64,000 nt of DNA from Chinchilla lanigera (Eukaryota > Chordata > Mammalia > Rodentia > Chinchillidae): positions 12,025,476 through 12,089,475 of the forward strand of contig NW_004955472.1 of NCBI RefSeq assembly GCF_000276665.1, read 5' to 3'. Of this stretch, positions 47,315-58,319 are shown one piece after another (position 1 is the stretch's first letter; each line of letters opens with the position of its first letter). The position numbers and the translations under genes are program-made. The notes below the pieces were generated by a model that was not told the origin of the DNA, searched no databases, and worked only from the letters and a program-made list of their open reading frames with translations.

Positions 47315-47515
47315 CGCTAGCACAGAAGTGGAGAGTGGAGAGTTAGGATTTGAACCAAGGGTGGTTTAGTCTGGAACCTGAATCCCTATTTACTGTAGTA
47401 CATTACTTGCTACTATGATTACCTCATGCCATTGCCATGTAAATCAACTGTGAGGATGGAGAGACAGCCACCTATAGATTCTGAGTATTCCTGTATGAAC
47501 AGGGGGTGCCCTGTT
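47315..47515. repeat. Local direct duplication, copy 2
   Basis: Shares ordered blocks with 45222-45425: 'tagcacagaagtggagagtgg', 'cctgaatccctatttactg', 'cctcatgccattgccatg' and 'aactgtgaggatggagagac'. The copies differ by scattered substitutions and small indels, so the event is not recent. Confidence 0.75.
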
Positions 47516-49814
47516 ACATACCAGTGGAGTGGAGGACAGTTCACTCTCAAAGCCAACTTCATTCAGTTCAGAACTAACTTGTCTATAGTACTTTGTCTTG
47601 CTCCTGATTGTCTAAGTTTTGTTTTCACTTCTGTACTACTCAAACTGATCCAAGAATGCCTGCCAGTCATGAATAATTTATTAATATTCAGCAAGGAGGT
47701 AGGAACAGAAAATAAGTATGTGTAGAATCCTTCCATATTGCCATATCACCCAAACAAAAGATTTGCTAAGTCCAAAACTACCTGTGTGCCCCAGAGAAAA
47801 GCCACTGGTCCCTCACGACAGTTTGGAAAGTACTAATTTATTCCACTAAAGGCTTGATCAGCTTCTGCATGTCTCCTATGAGACTTAAGAATCATTCCAC
47901 AAAATTCAAGTTGCTTGTCGTCTTCCCCAGCTAGAACCAAGTTACCTAAGAGTAGAACTCAGTTTTGTTCACTGTTCTTTCCCTACTTCATAGAATCCCG
48001 TCTAAACTCAGTGAATATTTCCAGAATGACTGAAAACTACTTAATCCCTCTCAATGGAAAATGTCCAAAGTCTTGCCAGAGATTTCCGGGAGCCTCTTTG
48101 AAACTCACAGCCCACAGCACCAGGTGGTGGGTGGTTCTCCGCACTCAGCTTGCCCCCTCACCTTCCTGCCATCTCCAGCCCTTCTTACTCAGCCAAGACC
48201 TCCACTCACCCAAGGGAGAGGAGAGAAAATTATTCTATTTCTCTTCTTTTCCCAAACCAACTTCAGAATCATTTGGGTACATTTCTCAAAATAGTTCCAT
48301 TGAGATTTCAAGATACACATGTATTTTTTAAATAAATGTATCTAACATTTTTCTCATTCATGAACATAACATACTTCTTTAGTTTCTTATCTTTTTCATA
48401 ACTCATAATGCAATTTTATAGTTTCTTATAATTTCATCATATTTATTGATAAGCTAATTTCAAGGGTGCTTTATTTTTACAGTGGCTACTGTGGGAAGGT
48501 CTTTCTATACCTTTTAATTTTCTAAATGTTGGTTTAAAGAAAGCCATCAGTTTGTGAATGTTTACCTTTTTAGTCATTCATTTTAACTAAAATCTTACCA
48601 ATTTTGAGAATTTTTTATTTTCTGAGGCATAATAGCACATTGACAAGAGCCAATAATTTTACATTCTATTTCCTTCCTCTGCTCACAGGTACTTCTGTTT
48701 TAGTTGTTTCTTACTGCATTCAGTAGAGTGAATTCTTAAACAAAGTTAAGGAAACAAATGTTAAGGAAAACATTTAGGATGCAGCAGAAGACTTAAAGGA
48801 CAAAATGATGAAAGCACACTTCTCAAACTGGAATATAGCCAGTGCAGCACTTAGAGAGGATTTATTGTTGTTCATGTTATACTGGGTGGGGAAAAAATAA
48901 TAAATTACATCAATACCCAATGAACATTGTAAATTATAATCAAGAAAAAGAAGAAAAATGAAATAATAAATTTAAACAAAATGAAGGAAGAAGAAATAAA
49001 AATAAAAATTGAACTATTATTACTAATAGTTTAAAAAGCAGGAGTTTCTTATACAGGGCCTGGTAGGTGTCTCTTGGTCTCCCTTATAAAGCCTAAAGAT
49101 CATTAAGCAAAAGCTGCTCATAAAAAGACATCTTCTTTCAGAAAACAGATTACTTCTACAATTCTTGAAGCTGATAGGTCTTAAAATTAGAACTGATTGA
49201 CAACACTAACAGTAATTATTAAATGTAGGTGCCATTACTGTGTTTGAAATGTAAAAGTATGATTGGCCCTAGTTACATATTTTTAAAAAGAATGCTGTGT
49301 TTCTTATGTTCAAATTGCTTGGACACAGAGTAACTGACCATTCTTAACAATACAACTACAAAAGAAAAAACCCAGCAAGAATGTCCTGCTGTCCTATAGA
49401 GGCCAACTCCAAGAACTGCCTTCCTCTCATGCCTCAGTGAGGAAGAACTCACTAGTCTTCCTGAAGACACAGCTGTCATAGAATCTTCTCTGCTGTCAGC
49501 AGGCACTTAGCTCTGACTAAAGTGTGAGCAAGTGTCATTTTTAATTTGCATACTGTCTGTCACAATCCTTTGCCCAGTGAAGAGCAAAGAGTTTTAAAGT
49601 CTTAAACTTTGCATTATGAGTTCAGGGGGACAGAAATTTACTTTCCTGGCAAGTCTTGGAACCCCAAGGCAATATCTGAAAATAAATGGTTCTAGGTTGG
49701 TAATCCTCCAGGATCATGTCAAAAAGAAAAGTAAATCCTTACTGAAACTTGGGGAATCTTCACTTAAATCCCATCAATAGTAAAAAAAAAAAAAAGTATG
49801 ATTTGCCAACTATG
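47516..49814. other. Unassigned unique sequence
   Basis: About 2.3 kb without recognised repeats. A 138-codon plus frame (47915-48331) is overlapped by 77- and 61-codon frames in the other registers, has no domain, and is not called. Poly(A) at 49782-49795. Confidence 0.45.
48117..48130 (+). promoter_or_regulatory. CTCF-like motif (weak)
   Basis: The plus strand reads GCACCAGGTGGTGG, fitting CCASYAGRKGGCRS at 12 of 14 positions. The C at position 12, which is usually important, is T, so occupancy is uncertain. Confidence 0.25.
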
Positions 49815-49922
49815 TATGTATTTATTGATTGATTGATTGACTTTTGGTACCAGGAGAAGAATTCAGGAGCTTGCACTTACGAGACAGAGGCTTGTGCTGC
49901 TGAGCTGCATCCCTGGCCCTGC
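49815..49922 (-). repeat. ID-type SINE with 13-bp target-site duplication
   Basis: Reverse ID: 'ttggtaccaggagaagaattc', 'aggagcttgcacttacgag', 'tgctgctgagctgcatcc', 'ctggccc', preceded by a reversed tail of TTGA units. 'tttgccaactatg' (49802-49814) and 'tttgccaaatatg' (49923-49935) flank it with one mismatch. Confidence 0.9.
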
Positions 49923-50229
49923 TTTGCCAAATATGAAGCACAAGAAGTTATGATAAATGAGCAAAAGGCTATGAAAAAATAAGACAGAACTTCCAAGAAT
50001 GAAAAATATAATTGCCAGCATTAAAAATTAACAAGATGACTGACTAAATGATATAAATCCCTGGTTAGTATAAACTGAAGAAAAAGTTGGTGAGCTAGGA
50101 GCTAGAACTGATTAAACTGCACTTTATGCAAAGAGACAAAGACTTGGTAATGATAGGTTAAGAAACATAATGGAGGGTATAATGAAAAGAATAATTACCC
50201 AAATTAAAGTGATAAAGCAAACGAGATTG

Positions 50230-50400
50230 TTTATTGTCTGTTGCCATGTAACTAATTACCCCCTAACTTAAAAGTTTACATTTTAAACGTAATTGTTTCT
50301 CAGGGTGTGAGACTAGGAATCTGGAAGCACTTGGCCATTGTCTTACATGAGGTTGTCATGCAGCTGACCAAGATTTCAGTTGTCTAGAGATTGGATAGCA
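50230..50400. repeat. Probable old LTR or hAT fragment
   Basis: 'gttgccatgtaactaattacc' and 'ttgtttctcagggtgtgag' resemble the 'tgctgtgtaacaaattacccc' and 'tttctgtgggtcaggaatc' text common in degenerate MaLR/hAT-type repeats. Family not decided. Confidence 0.35.
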
Positions 50401-50404
50401 TCAT

Positions 50405-50926
50405 ATAAAAAATCTAGAGATCCCACGTGATGCAGCTATTCCTCTTCCAGGTATCTTCCCAAAAGAGTTTAAAACACAGTATTACAGAAATACATGTGTA
50501 CCAATGTTTATGGCAGCACAATTCATAAAATCTCCGAAGTGGTCCGTGTGTGCATCAGCAGATGAATAGATAAAGAAAATGGGGTATTTACACACAATGG
50601 GGTATTGCTCTGCCATAAAGACAGATTTGAATAATTTGTAGGAAAATGGATCTACCTTGAAACCATCATGTTAAGTGAAATAAATGAGACACACAATTTT
50701 AAATATCACATGGTTTCCCTTATATGAGAAACCCAAAGTATAAGTACAGTGCAAAATACAAGGCAGATAATAAGAAATAGGGAGATAGATCTTCCTCAAA
50801 AGGGAAGGAGAGGAAGAGATGGAGGAAGGAGAGAGGGAAGGGAAAGAAAGGGGATGAAAAAAGGAATTTGGATGTACCAACTCCCCACAAGAAATGTAAA
50901 TGTAGTGTACTATAAACACACACTAT
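50405..50926 (+). repeat. LINE1 3' end (L1M-type), truncated by the MaLR element
   Basis: 'tcccacgtgatgcagctattc', 'tttatggcagcacaattc', 'ggggtattgctctgcc', 'ggaaaatggatctacc', 'ttatatgagaaaccc' and 'ggatgtaccaactccccac' are L1 3' text. It is cut at the MaLR LTR edge. The purine-rich part at 50790-50860 belongs to the 3' UTR. Confidence 0.8.
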
Positions 50927-51298
50927 TGTCTTGGTTATTTTCTCTCATTGCTGAGACAAAATACCCAATGCCCAAAGTTAACGAAGGAAAGGTTTATTTA
51001 GCTCACAGTTTGTGGAGGTTTCATTCTGTAATCAGCTGGCTCCAAGGCAGGTGGCATGGCACAGGGGCAACAGTTCAAGACAGCAGAAGACAGCAAAGCA
51101 ATAAGAGCAAAAGGGGGGCTGGAGAGCAAGCCACTTTTCCTCCATTATATTGTATGCAAGTTACCCACCCACACCACCTCTGTGCCTTGCTCTTGTACAG
51201 GCTCAGGATGTTTACAAAATAAGGACCCTGGCCCCCTGCTGAGTCACTTAGTTAACCTTCTAAACTTTTTGAGTTGACACAATATGTCAGCCATGACA
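50927..51298 (-). repeat. MaLR 3' LTR
   Basis: Direct partner of 53057-53428 over the whole length with scattered substitutions and small indels. A possible longer LTR start lies upstream at 51459, where TGTTATGG follows a purine-rich tract (51460-51477 on minus). Confidence 0.88.
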
Positions 51299-51333
51299 AT
51301 CCACGCCTTGTCAACTTGGCAACCAGACACATT

Positions 51334-51525
51334 TCTTTAAACCAGTTTCCAGATACAAAGACATACTCATCCTTATCATTTCACAACTTGAACATTGTAA
51401 CACAGGTTTAGTAATCCTTAAGAGCTAGTATTAAGTCTATCAACATTAGAACCATAACATTCCACTGCTGGTCCCCCAATGACTCATGCACATCCCTTTA
51501 TGCAAAAGGCATTTAGTCTACTCTA
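51334..51525. repeat. Internal duplication in MaLR, copy A
   Basis: Blocks 'agatacaaagacatactc', 'tcatttcacaacttgaac', 'taatccttaagagctag', 'aaccataacattccactgc', 'tggtcccccaatgactc' recur at 52737-52940. On minus it holds the polypurine-type tract and a TGTTATGG LTR-start sequence. Confidence 0.85.
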
Positions 51526-51874
51526 AGAGTTACTGAAGTCCTAACAGTGTCAGCATTGCTGAAAAGTCCAAATCCCAAGTCTCCTCCAAGATGTAAGGCA
51601 AACTCTTAGCTGCAAGCCCCTGTACAAATGAAAAGTGAGACCCTTCCAACATTTAGTTCACTAGATAAACATTTCCATTCCCAATGTTACAAACAGGGGC
51701 ATACAAAGAAATGGGGGCCAAAGCAAGTCCACAATCCGGCAAGGCAAACATCTGTGGCAAGTTATGAGCTCCAAAGGGCTTGAGTGGCTCCACCCCTATA
51801 GCATTTCCAGTGGTTGTAGCTCCCATGGCTTCTACCTTGAGCTAGCTTTACTCCCTTCTTGCAGGTTTCTTTAG

Positions 51875-52651
51875 ATGATCCACATTCCTGGCTTTTTCAA
51901 ACTTCTGAGGTCTCCATTGAACTTTTGGCTTCACTCTCACAGCTTCACACACTGTCCTCTCAGTGGGCACACTGCCTGCCTTCCCAGGCCTTCTGAAATT
52001 TGGGTGGAAGCCTTCTTAACCTCACAACTCTTACATTCTATATGCACCAAAAACCAGTGCCACGTGATGATGCCAAGGTCTGCTGCCAGCTGGATCAGTA
52101 GCCAGGCTTTCCTCTCTCTTGGTTGTAGGGGTCAAGTGCCTGGATCGCTGGGCACTCTGAATCCAGTTCTGAGGAGCAGAGTTTCTATGCTGCTCCCATT
52201 CTGGAACATGGTGTGGTTATCGCCATTCTGGAGCATGTCACTCTGTAGCTTTCTCCTCAAAGCAAGGGTCTTTCATTTTTGCAGTTTTGAGGCTGCAAAG
52301 GGTAGAGACTGGCTGCTTCTTGTGATGCCCTCAGGTCCTCTTTTCTATTCTCCTGTTCCTTGTCAGCCATGGAGATCTCAACTCTATCCTGGTAGTCTAC
52401 ATCTTTACTGGAGCTTCTTTTCTGGCCAAATTCACATTTTAAATCATCCTGCTGGGCTCTTTGCTCTTGATTCTCAACATAAATCTGGCAAAAACCCCAG
52501 CCACCCTTCATCTCAGTCTCATGCAAAGTATCTGGACACTTTCAAAATACATACAAACTTTCTGCCAAGCCATAACACACATTGTCTGGACTCTAACAGC
52601 CAGTGCAGTCCTTTCCAGCAGAAACCTCCCAAACCTGGTCTTTACCAGTAG
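51875..52651 (+). other. 258-codon frame antisense to MaLR interior (not called as a gene)
   Basis: This is the longest frame outside the microsatellite. It runs against the transcriptional direction of the retroelement. The product is Ser/Pro/Leu/His-rich with no recognised domain. The interior of the element is GC-richer than its surroundings and stop-poor on this strand. An 89-codon frame on the sense strand (52257-52526) also lacks recognisable Gag or Pol motifs. Confidence 0.7.
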
Positions 52652-52736
52652 GTTTTCTGTCAGCTTTATGGACTTCTGAGCTCTGACCAGAATCTCCCAT
52701 ACAGAACAATCTTTAAACCAGGTTTAAACAGAACAG

Positions 52737-52940
52737 TCTTTAAACCAGTTTTCAGATACAAAGACATACTTATTCTTATCATTTCACAACTTGAACATTA
52801 TAACACAGGTTTAATAATCCTTAAGAACTAGTATTAAATCTATCAACATTATATTACATTAGAACCATAACATTCCACTGCTGGTCCCCCAGAGACTCAT
52901 GCACATCCCTTTATGCAAAAGGTATTCCAAGTCTACTCTT
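52737..52940. repeat. Internal duplication in MaLR, copy A'
   Basis: Second copy of the 51334-51525 segment, 1.4 kb away and only about 115 bp inside the 5' LTR. A 12-bp insertion ('atattacattag' region) distinguishes it. A short tandem of 'acagaaca...ctttaaaccag' units (52701-52750) abuts its left edge. Confidence 0.85.
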
Positions 52941-53034
52941 TCAAGCCACATCTCTGAACCTTTCCAAACTCTTCCCACAAGCCATTTCCAAAGGCTCTTG
53001 AACCACATGGTCAGGTATAGTCACAGCAATGACT

Positions 53035-53051
53035 CCACTTCCCTGGCACCA
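53035..53051 (-). other. Leucine-tRNA-type primer binding site
   Basis: The minus strand reads TGGTGCCAGGGAAGTGG, starting six bases inside the 5' LTR edge. It resembles the complement of tRNA-Leu 3' ends (TGGTRYCAGGAGTGG) with one inserted base. Confidence 0.6.
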
Positions 53052-53056
53052 AATTC

Positions 53057-53428
53057 TGTCTTAGTTACTTTTCTCTCATTGCTGAGACAAAATACCCAAT
53101 GCCCAAAATTAAGGAAGGAAAGGTTTGTTTAGCTCACAGTGTGTGGTGGTTTCAGCCCATATTTGGCTGGCTCCAAGGCAGGGTGCTGCGGCATAAGGGC
53201 AACAGTTCAAGGTGGTGGAAGACAACAAAGCAACAAGAGCAAAAGGCGGGAGGCGCAAGCCTTTTTCTTCCCTTATATTGCATGTGGACTACCCACCTAT
53301 AGCATCTCCATACCTTCCTCTTGCACAGGCTCAGGGTGTTTACAAAGTAAGGAGCCTGGCTCCTTGCCAAGTCACACTTAGTTAACCTTCTAAACTTCTC
53401 AAGTTGGTGCAATGTATCAACCATAACA
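53057..53428 (-). repeat. MaLR 5' LTR
   Basis: Same length (372 bp) and order of blocks as 50927-51298: 'cattgctgagacaaaatacc', 'ggctggctccaaggcag', 'gcaacagttcaag', 'gcacaggctcagggtg', 'agttaaccttctaaac'. The two LTRs differ at many positions, so the insertion is not recent. Confidence 0.88.
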
Positions 53429-54117
53429 CTAATAAAAAAATTCTAACCTTTTGTATACCTGTTAATATATGATCACCATGTATAAAACAAAAAGTGAACA
53501 AAATTGCAAGGAAAAGTTGGTTAAATCCATCACAAATAGGACTTTTAATACAACTTTTACATGATGAATAGATAAAGTGAACCAAAACTATAATAGGGAT
53601 AACTAATATTTCAACAGCATAATTAGTAATTTATCTAATGGACACAAATCAAAACCTACATATCAAATAATTAGAGAATGCATATTCTCTAAAGGAAAAA
53701 TGGATCATTTATGAAAACTGGCCATATGTCATTCCATTAATAAAATAACATAAATTTCACTAAATATCATTTATACTACATTTTCTGTCCTCTGTGCAAT
53801 TATACTCAAAGTCAGTAAAAATAATTATTATAAGAAAATAAATTTGGGAAAAATCTTTGGCTTGGGGTTTTGAGGGGTGCTATTATTTCAGGAAGTGAAT
53901 CATGTATTGTAATAAGTTAAATAGAAAGCAAATGTTATATTCAGTCCAACCTCTATTCTACACTTGAGACAAGTGAAGATATGAGAGAATAGATGTTTTT
54001 CTTTAGGGTCCATGACTGTATAATGGAAAGGACCTGTCACCTGATTCCACTAACTTGTCACTATTCCATGTCTATACAATGTGTCTTCCAGATCTATAGG
54101 ATTCCTTTGTGTTTGTG
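53429..54117. other. Unassigned AT-rich sequence
   Basis: No repeat or frame of note. Confidence 0.5.
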
Positions 54118-54235
54118 TATTTTTTGAGACAAGGTGTTGCTATGGAGCCCGGGCTGGCTTCACACTCATAGCCATCCTCCTGCCTTAGCCTCCCAAGGGG
54201 AGAATTGTAGACATGTGTCACCATACTTGGAGGGC
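54118..54235 (-). repeat. B1-type SINE, monomeric without the internal duplication
   Basis: 'ttttttgagacaaggtgttgc', 'tatggagcccgggctggc', 'atcctcctgccttagcctcc', 'agacatgtgtcaccat'. Only one 'gggctggc' unit is present, so this is an older or proto-B1 form. Confidence 0.82.
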
Positions 54236-54929
54236 ACCAGACAATTCTTATTGCACACATAATGTTTTCCCCTCCACACACCTTCCCTCAGGCTGGTCCT
54301 AAAAGAAATTCACCTAAGAGTATAAACAATCATCATAGCTACTCATAGGAATGGCTTGCTATGTATGCCTAGAGAAATTATAATAAAATTATGTGGATTA
54401 CTAGACAATTCTCAAGTAAGCACGACTGAAATTGTGTTTTACTACAAAATTATATTCCCCTATACACTTGCTCTTCATAATTTCTACTATGGAACATAGG
54501 CACATGTATTTCTAAACTGCTTAATTTATGTCACCTGGAGAGGCTCTAGGATACCAGGTCTCAGTAAAGGGTGTTTCTTCCCAGTGAGGACCCCTGAAGT
54601 CTTAGGCACTGGATAGATGAGCACTGTTTTTCAAATTGTTTTCCACAGACCTGCCATTCCACTGTGCAGCACGGCAGGAGCAGAGTCAGTGTTTCTCCCC
54701 AGCTCAGGCGCAGAGCTATGTGCCCCCTTCCCTGCCCAGTTCAAAAGTGTCTCCGTGACATGCAGGTGGAATCATACTGTTTATGAGTCCCCTGGGGAAA
54801 CATTCCAGGAAACAGGAGAGGTGCAGCCTCTTGAGATTTTCCAGCTCCAGGCATGTTAAAAAGGTTCTTTTAGGTTTAGGAAAGAGATTTTATTTTCAGA
54901 TTTTCACATTTTTTCCCTATGTTTATACT
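54236..54929. other. Unassigned sequence
   Basis: An 80-codon plus frame (54617-54859) has no domain. The GC-richer part at 54640-54800 is unclassified. Confidence 0.45.
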
Positions 54930-55545
54930 AATTTTTAATTAACATATAAAATTGTTTTAAAACATGTGTACATTGTGTGACATTCAAGTCAGGGTAAAGG
55001 GCCAGGGATACAGCTCAGCAGTACAAGTGCCTGCCTGGCAAGTGCAAGGTCCTAAGTTTGATTCCCGGTATAAAAAAAAAAAAAAAAAAAAATCAGGGTA
55101 AGAAAATCTATTTCTTAGCTTTTTTCCTTGAAGCTGCTTTCCAGCTTGCTTGAAGTACTACTACCTGGCCATTATCCATGTTCACCCTGCTCTGTGCTGG
55201 AACACCAGGACTTGTTTCTCCTGTATAACGGTTGCTTACAGCCCCCTGACTAACCCTGGTCCACGTTTCCTCCCACCGCGTTCCCCAGCCTCGGGAACTC
55301 TGAGCTTCCATGAAGTCTTTTATTAGATCCCACACATGGGTAAGACTATTCAGTATTAGTCTTCCTGTGCCCGGTTTATTTCACTTAAGGATCTCCAGTT
55401 TCACCCATGTTATCACATATAACAAGATTTCTTTTTTTATATGGCTGAACAATATTCCATTTGTATATGCATACCACATTTTTGATATCCATCCATCAAC
55501 TAATGGGTACTTCAGTTGGTAATCATTTTGCACATCATTTTTAAA
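54930..55545 (-). repeat. LINE1 3' end (L1M-type), split by an ID SINE
   Basis: Reverse L1 3' UTR ('attaacatataaaattg', 'tgtacattgtgtgac', 'ccccctgactaaccctgg') then the ORF2 end ('acaatattccatttgtatatg', 'cacatttttgatatccatcc', 'tcaactaatgggtac'). Inactive. Confidence 0.75.
54999..55092 (+). repeat. ID-type SINE with 9-bp target-site duplication
   Basis: 'gccagggatacagctcagc' (A box), 'tgcctgcctggcaagtgc', 'ggtcctaagtttgattccc' (B box), and a tail of about 21 A. 'tcagggtaa' flanks it at 54989-54997 and 55093-55101. The long pure A-tail suggests a fairly young insertion. Confidence 0.95.
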
Positions 55546-55984
55546 AATATATCTTTTGGTCAAATGTTTCTAAAGTCTACTTTCATACAAAAATATTTAA
55601 ATGTAAAATTTTGAGTATTTTTAGCTATCATCAAGTAGCTGTGCCTAAAAGTCTTCGTCTTTGTTCCATAAGAGATTAGTCAACATTTTCTCACTAAAAA
55701 CTGACAAGAGGTGGTATTTGGTATCAAAATTTACTTTATTATTCTAAGACTCTTATTTTTTCAAATTTCTTTAATACCACTTTAGTCCAAATATAAATAC
55801 CACAATGAAAAAAATTCTAGGTAGCAATATTCTTCAAAGGCAATTTCTACATTATATGACTGCCATAGAATGATAGTTCACAAAAAAAATTTATTTTAAT
55901 CTCAGATCTTACTACATATTAAGTTTAGAAAAACTTGGGAGCCATAGATATTTCCACTTTTATAGATTAATCATCATCTATTAT
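55546..55984. other. Unassigned AT-rich sequence
   Basis: Nothing recognised. Confidence 0.5.
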
Positions 55985-56345
55985 TGCTTCCATCCCTTGA
56001 ATACTTATTGAGTGTCGCTGGGTAAGGTGTAGGCTTTAGTATAGCTGCTGAAAAGCAGCTGTAGACAATCTGAAGTTTTTCCTGTGCCATCATTCCATGC
56101 TGTGAAGTCTGAACTCAAATAGAGAAGAAAGACAACAAATACAGAAACAAATGAACGTGTAAGTATTGTCCAGCTTTTTGCAGAAAACAACAGCAAGAGG
56201 GCTAAACAGTGTTGGAGGTGATGAGGCGGCCAGGTAGGATCTTTGTAAGAAGCTGACATTGAGACTGCAATCTGATGAACATCTCAGAGAAAGGTGTTCT
56301 GGATAGAAGGCGGGACAAACACAGAAGTCATGAAACAGGAATCTG
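55985..56345 (-). repeat. LINE2 3' region
   Basis: 'cttgaatacttattgagtg', 'gatgaacatctcagagaaagg', 'tgttctggatagaaggcg' and 'agaagtcatgaaacagg' follow reverse L2 order with large divergence. The 84-codon minus frame at 56005-56259 has no recognisable reverse-transcriptase motif. Confidence 0.55.
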
Positions 56346-57689
56346 AGAAGTATGTTAGATTTTTAAAAGTGATTTAATCTCGTATGTGTTTAGTAATCTT
56401 TTGTCTACCTAATCTTACATTTAAACAAAGGATTGATGCACACAGCAAGAGGACACCAACAGAGCGCCTCCTATGCCAATGACAGACTGACAGCTCTAGA
56501 GAATCAAACCCTATTTCAGGGAACTCTTCCAAACAATGTTTGGAGAATTGTATGATACCTCAGGATTTGAGTTCAGCCATTCAACTAGAATCTGAGAATC
56601 TGGGAAGTTCTTTTTTTTGCATCAAGTAATACAAATTTAATATTTTGAGGGTCAGAGGAGATATCACTTATAAAACAGAAATAGAAGTTTATCTTTCACA
56701 GTCTAAAGTATTCCAGTAAGTCATAAATCAACTTGTTATTTCTCTATTTAATGATTTACTGGCTTATCAAAGGCATCTCCTTGTTAGCTTTTTATGAGGC
56801 TTATCATCTGAAGCCAGCCTGCAAAATAGAGTCTAATAAATTATTAGCTACAAGTCTAGATGTGCAACAGCTGACTGAGGAGTAATAAAAGATCCCTCCC
56901 TCCTGCTTTATCATTCAGCTGGGTGATTGGGTGATTAGTCTGCGTCCATTGGGCGACCTTGTAAAGATCTGGAAGCTGTTCTGGTAATGTGCTCAATACA
57001 GACAGCAGGGTGGGAGGAAAGTCCTCTGAAGTGACTTGGAAAAGCATGGTAATCTGAAGTGACTGCTTATGCCACCACATTTAGATATCTCAAACCCCTG
57101 CCTCTCCTGTCTTCTGTAGATAGAGGTAGATGGCTTTTTTAATGTATAATTTTGAAAATCAAGACCTTTGTGAATATATTGTCTGATTTCAACCGTCTGG
57201 CCTGAGCCCACTAATTTTAGAAGCCTAAATAAAAAATGGTGACTATATCTGTGAAAAGTTCACCTTTAAAAAAGAAAATTCTTTTTCCCAATAAATTTAT
57301 ATGAAAATTGTGTTAAAAAGTTTTAAGAATGAGGAATGTTTCACATTCCCTTGCAGAGCAAAAGATATCATGTACTGCAGAAGTATATTTGCTAGCCTAA
57401 TGTAGATATGTAGGGGGTACTGCCTCACATGACAGGCCAATAATAGAAAGTTGAGATAAGATATAGGTGGATAATTATTAGATAGAGAAGAAGATAAAGA
57501 ATATCTTGTAGCACATTGTAGCACAATGATGTATTCCACAAGTTTCAAGGTCTAAAACTTGATATGCTTGATTTTTCTCAGAATTTTTTAGTCTCTTAGA
57601 AGCTGACTTGGTTTAAAATCTTCACACAGAATATTTTGAAAAAGCTTGTATTAATAACTGTCTTAAAATGTTATTAAAATAACTCTCAG
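56346..57689. other. Unassigned unique sequence
   Basis: No repeat recognised. Minus frames at 56856-57211 and 57297-57548 (72-83 codons) lack domains. Confidence 0.5.
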
Positions 57690-57765
57690 GGCTGGGGATA
57701 CAGCTCAGTGGCATAAATATCTGCCTGGCAAGCGCAAGGTCCTGAGTTCAATTCCCAGTACCAAA
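57690..57765 (+). repeat. ID-type SINE with near-perfect target-site duplication
   Basis: 'gggctggggatacagctcag', 'tgcctggcaagcgcaagg', 'tcctgagttcaattcccag', then a tail of AAAT units. 'aataactctc' upstream and 'aataaactctc' downstream (one-base indel) flank it. It is the closest copy to a canonical ID body in this window. Confidence 0.95.
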
Positions 57766-58319
57766 TAAATAAATAATGAATAAACTCTCTATGGCCAAGA
57801 TTTAAGGCAATCGCCTTTCTTCCCACGAGAAGATGTACTCAAGAGCAAGGTTTGGTTTATAGAGACTTTAAACCAAAGGAGCAGAGATACAGGAAAAGGA
57901 GCTGCTAATGTAGATGACCTGACAACTAAGGCAGAAATGAATCAGTGGCACGGTGGTCATGGGATCACTACACTTAGGTTGTGGTTTAAAGATCTGAAAG
58001 TGCAGAAATGCAGTACTTTTGGTATACTCACAAAGGAACAATCAAAGAGGGAATAACTCTAATTAATTTAATTCACAATAGGCAGGTGTATATACTGGTC
58101 GTTACTATATTCTACCAAATCTTCCTGGCTTTCCCCTTTCCCGGTACATGGTAGGACCACATTTCCTCATCCCACTGATACCAGACACAGTTTTATTACT
58201 CTAAAAGAAAGAAAGGAAATGAAACAACGAAGGAAGAGGAGGAAGGGAGAGGAGGAGGTAAAGGAGAAATTGTGAATAAAATCTCTAAGAGGAGATCTAT
58301 TTTGCCACATCTACTGCTG
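57766..58319. other. Unassigned sequence with a purine-rich patch
   Basis: A GGAAGAGGA-type tract lies at about 58205-58268, and the 63-codon minus frame across it is low-complexity. Possibly the 5' part of the LTR that follows. Confidence 0.45.

Larger units (their letters stand above)
50927..53428 (-). mobile_element. Complete two-LTR MaLR-like (ERVL-MaLR) retrotransposon
   Basis: Two directly repeated LTRs, each 372 bp, bound an interior of about 1.76 kb. On the minus strand the LTRs start TGTTATGG / TGTCATGG and end CTAAGACA / CCAAGACA. Just inside the 5' LTR, 'tggtgccagggaagtgg' is a leucine-tRNA-type primer binding site, as expected for ERVL/MaLR. The interior ('aagccatgggagctacaacc', 'gaggacagtgtgtgaagc' on minus) resembles MaLR interiors. 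No gag, pol or env frame survives, so it is a non-autonomous element. The flanks are cactat and cactaat: similar, but not a clean target-site duplication. It interrupts an L1 3' end on its left. Confidence 0.88.

Noticed and set aside
47915..48331. 138-codon plus-strand frame
   Set aside because: All three plus registers are open here over 60-138 codons, which points to local composition. No domain recognised.
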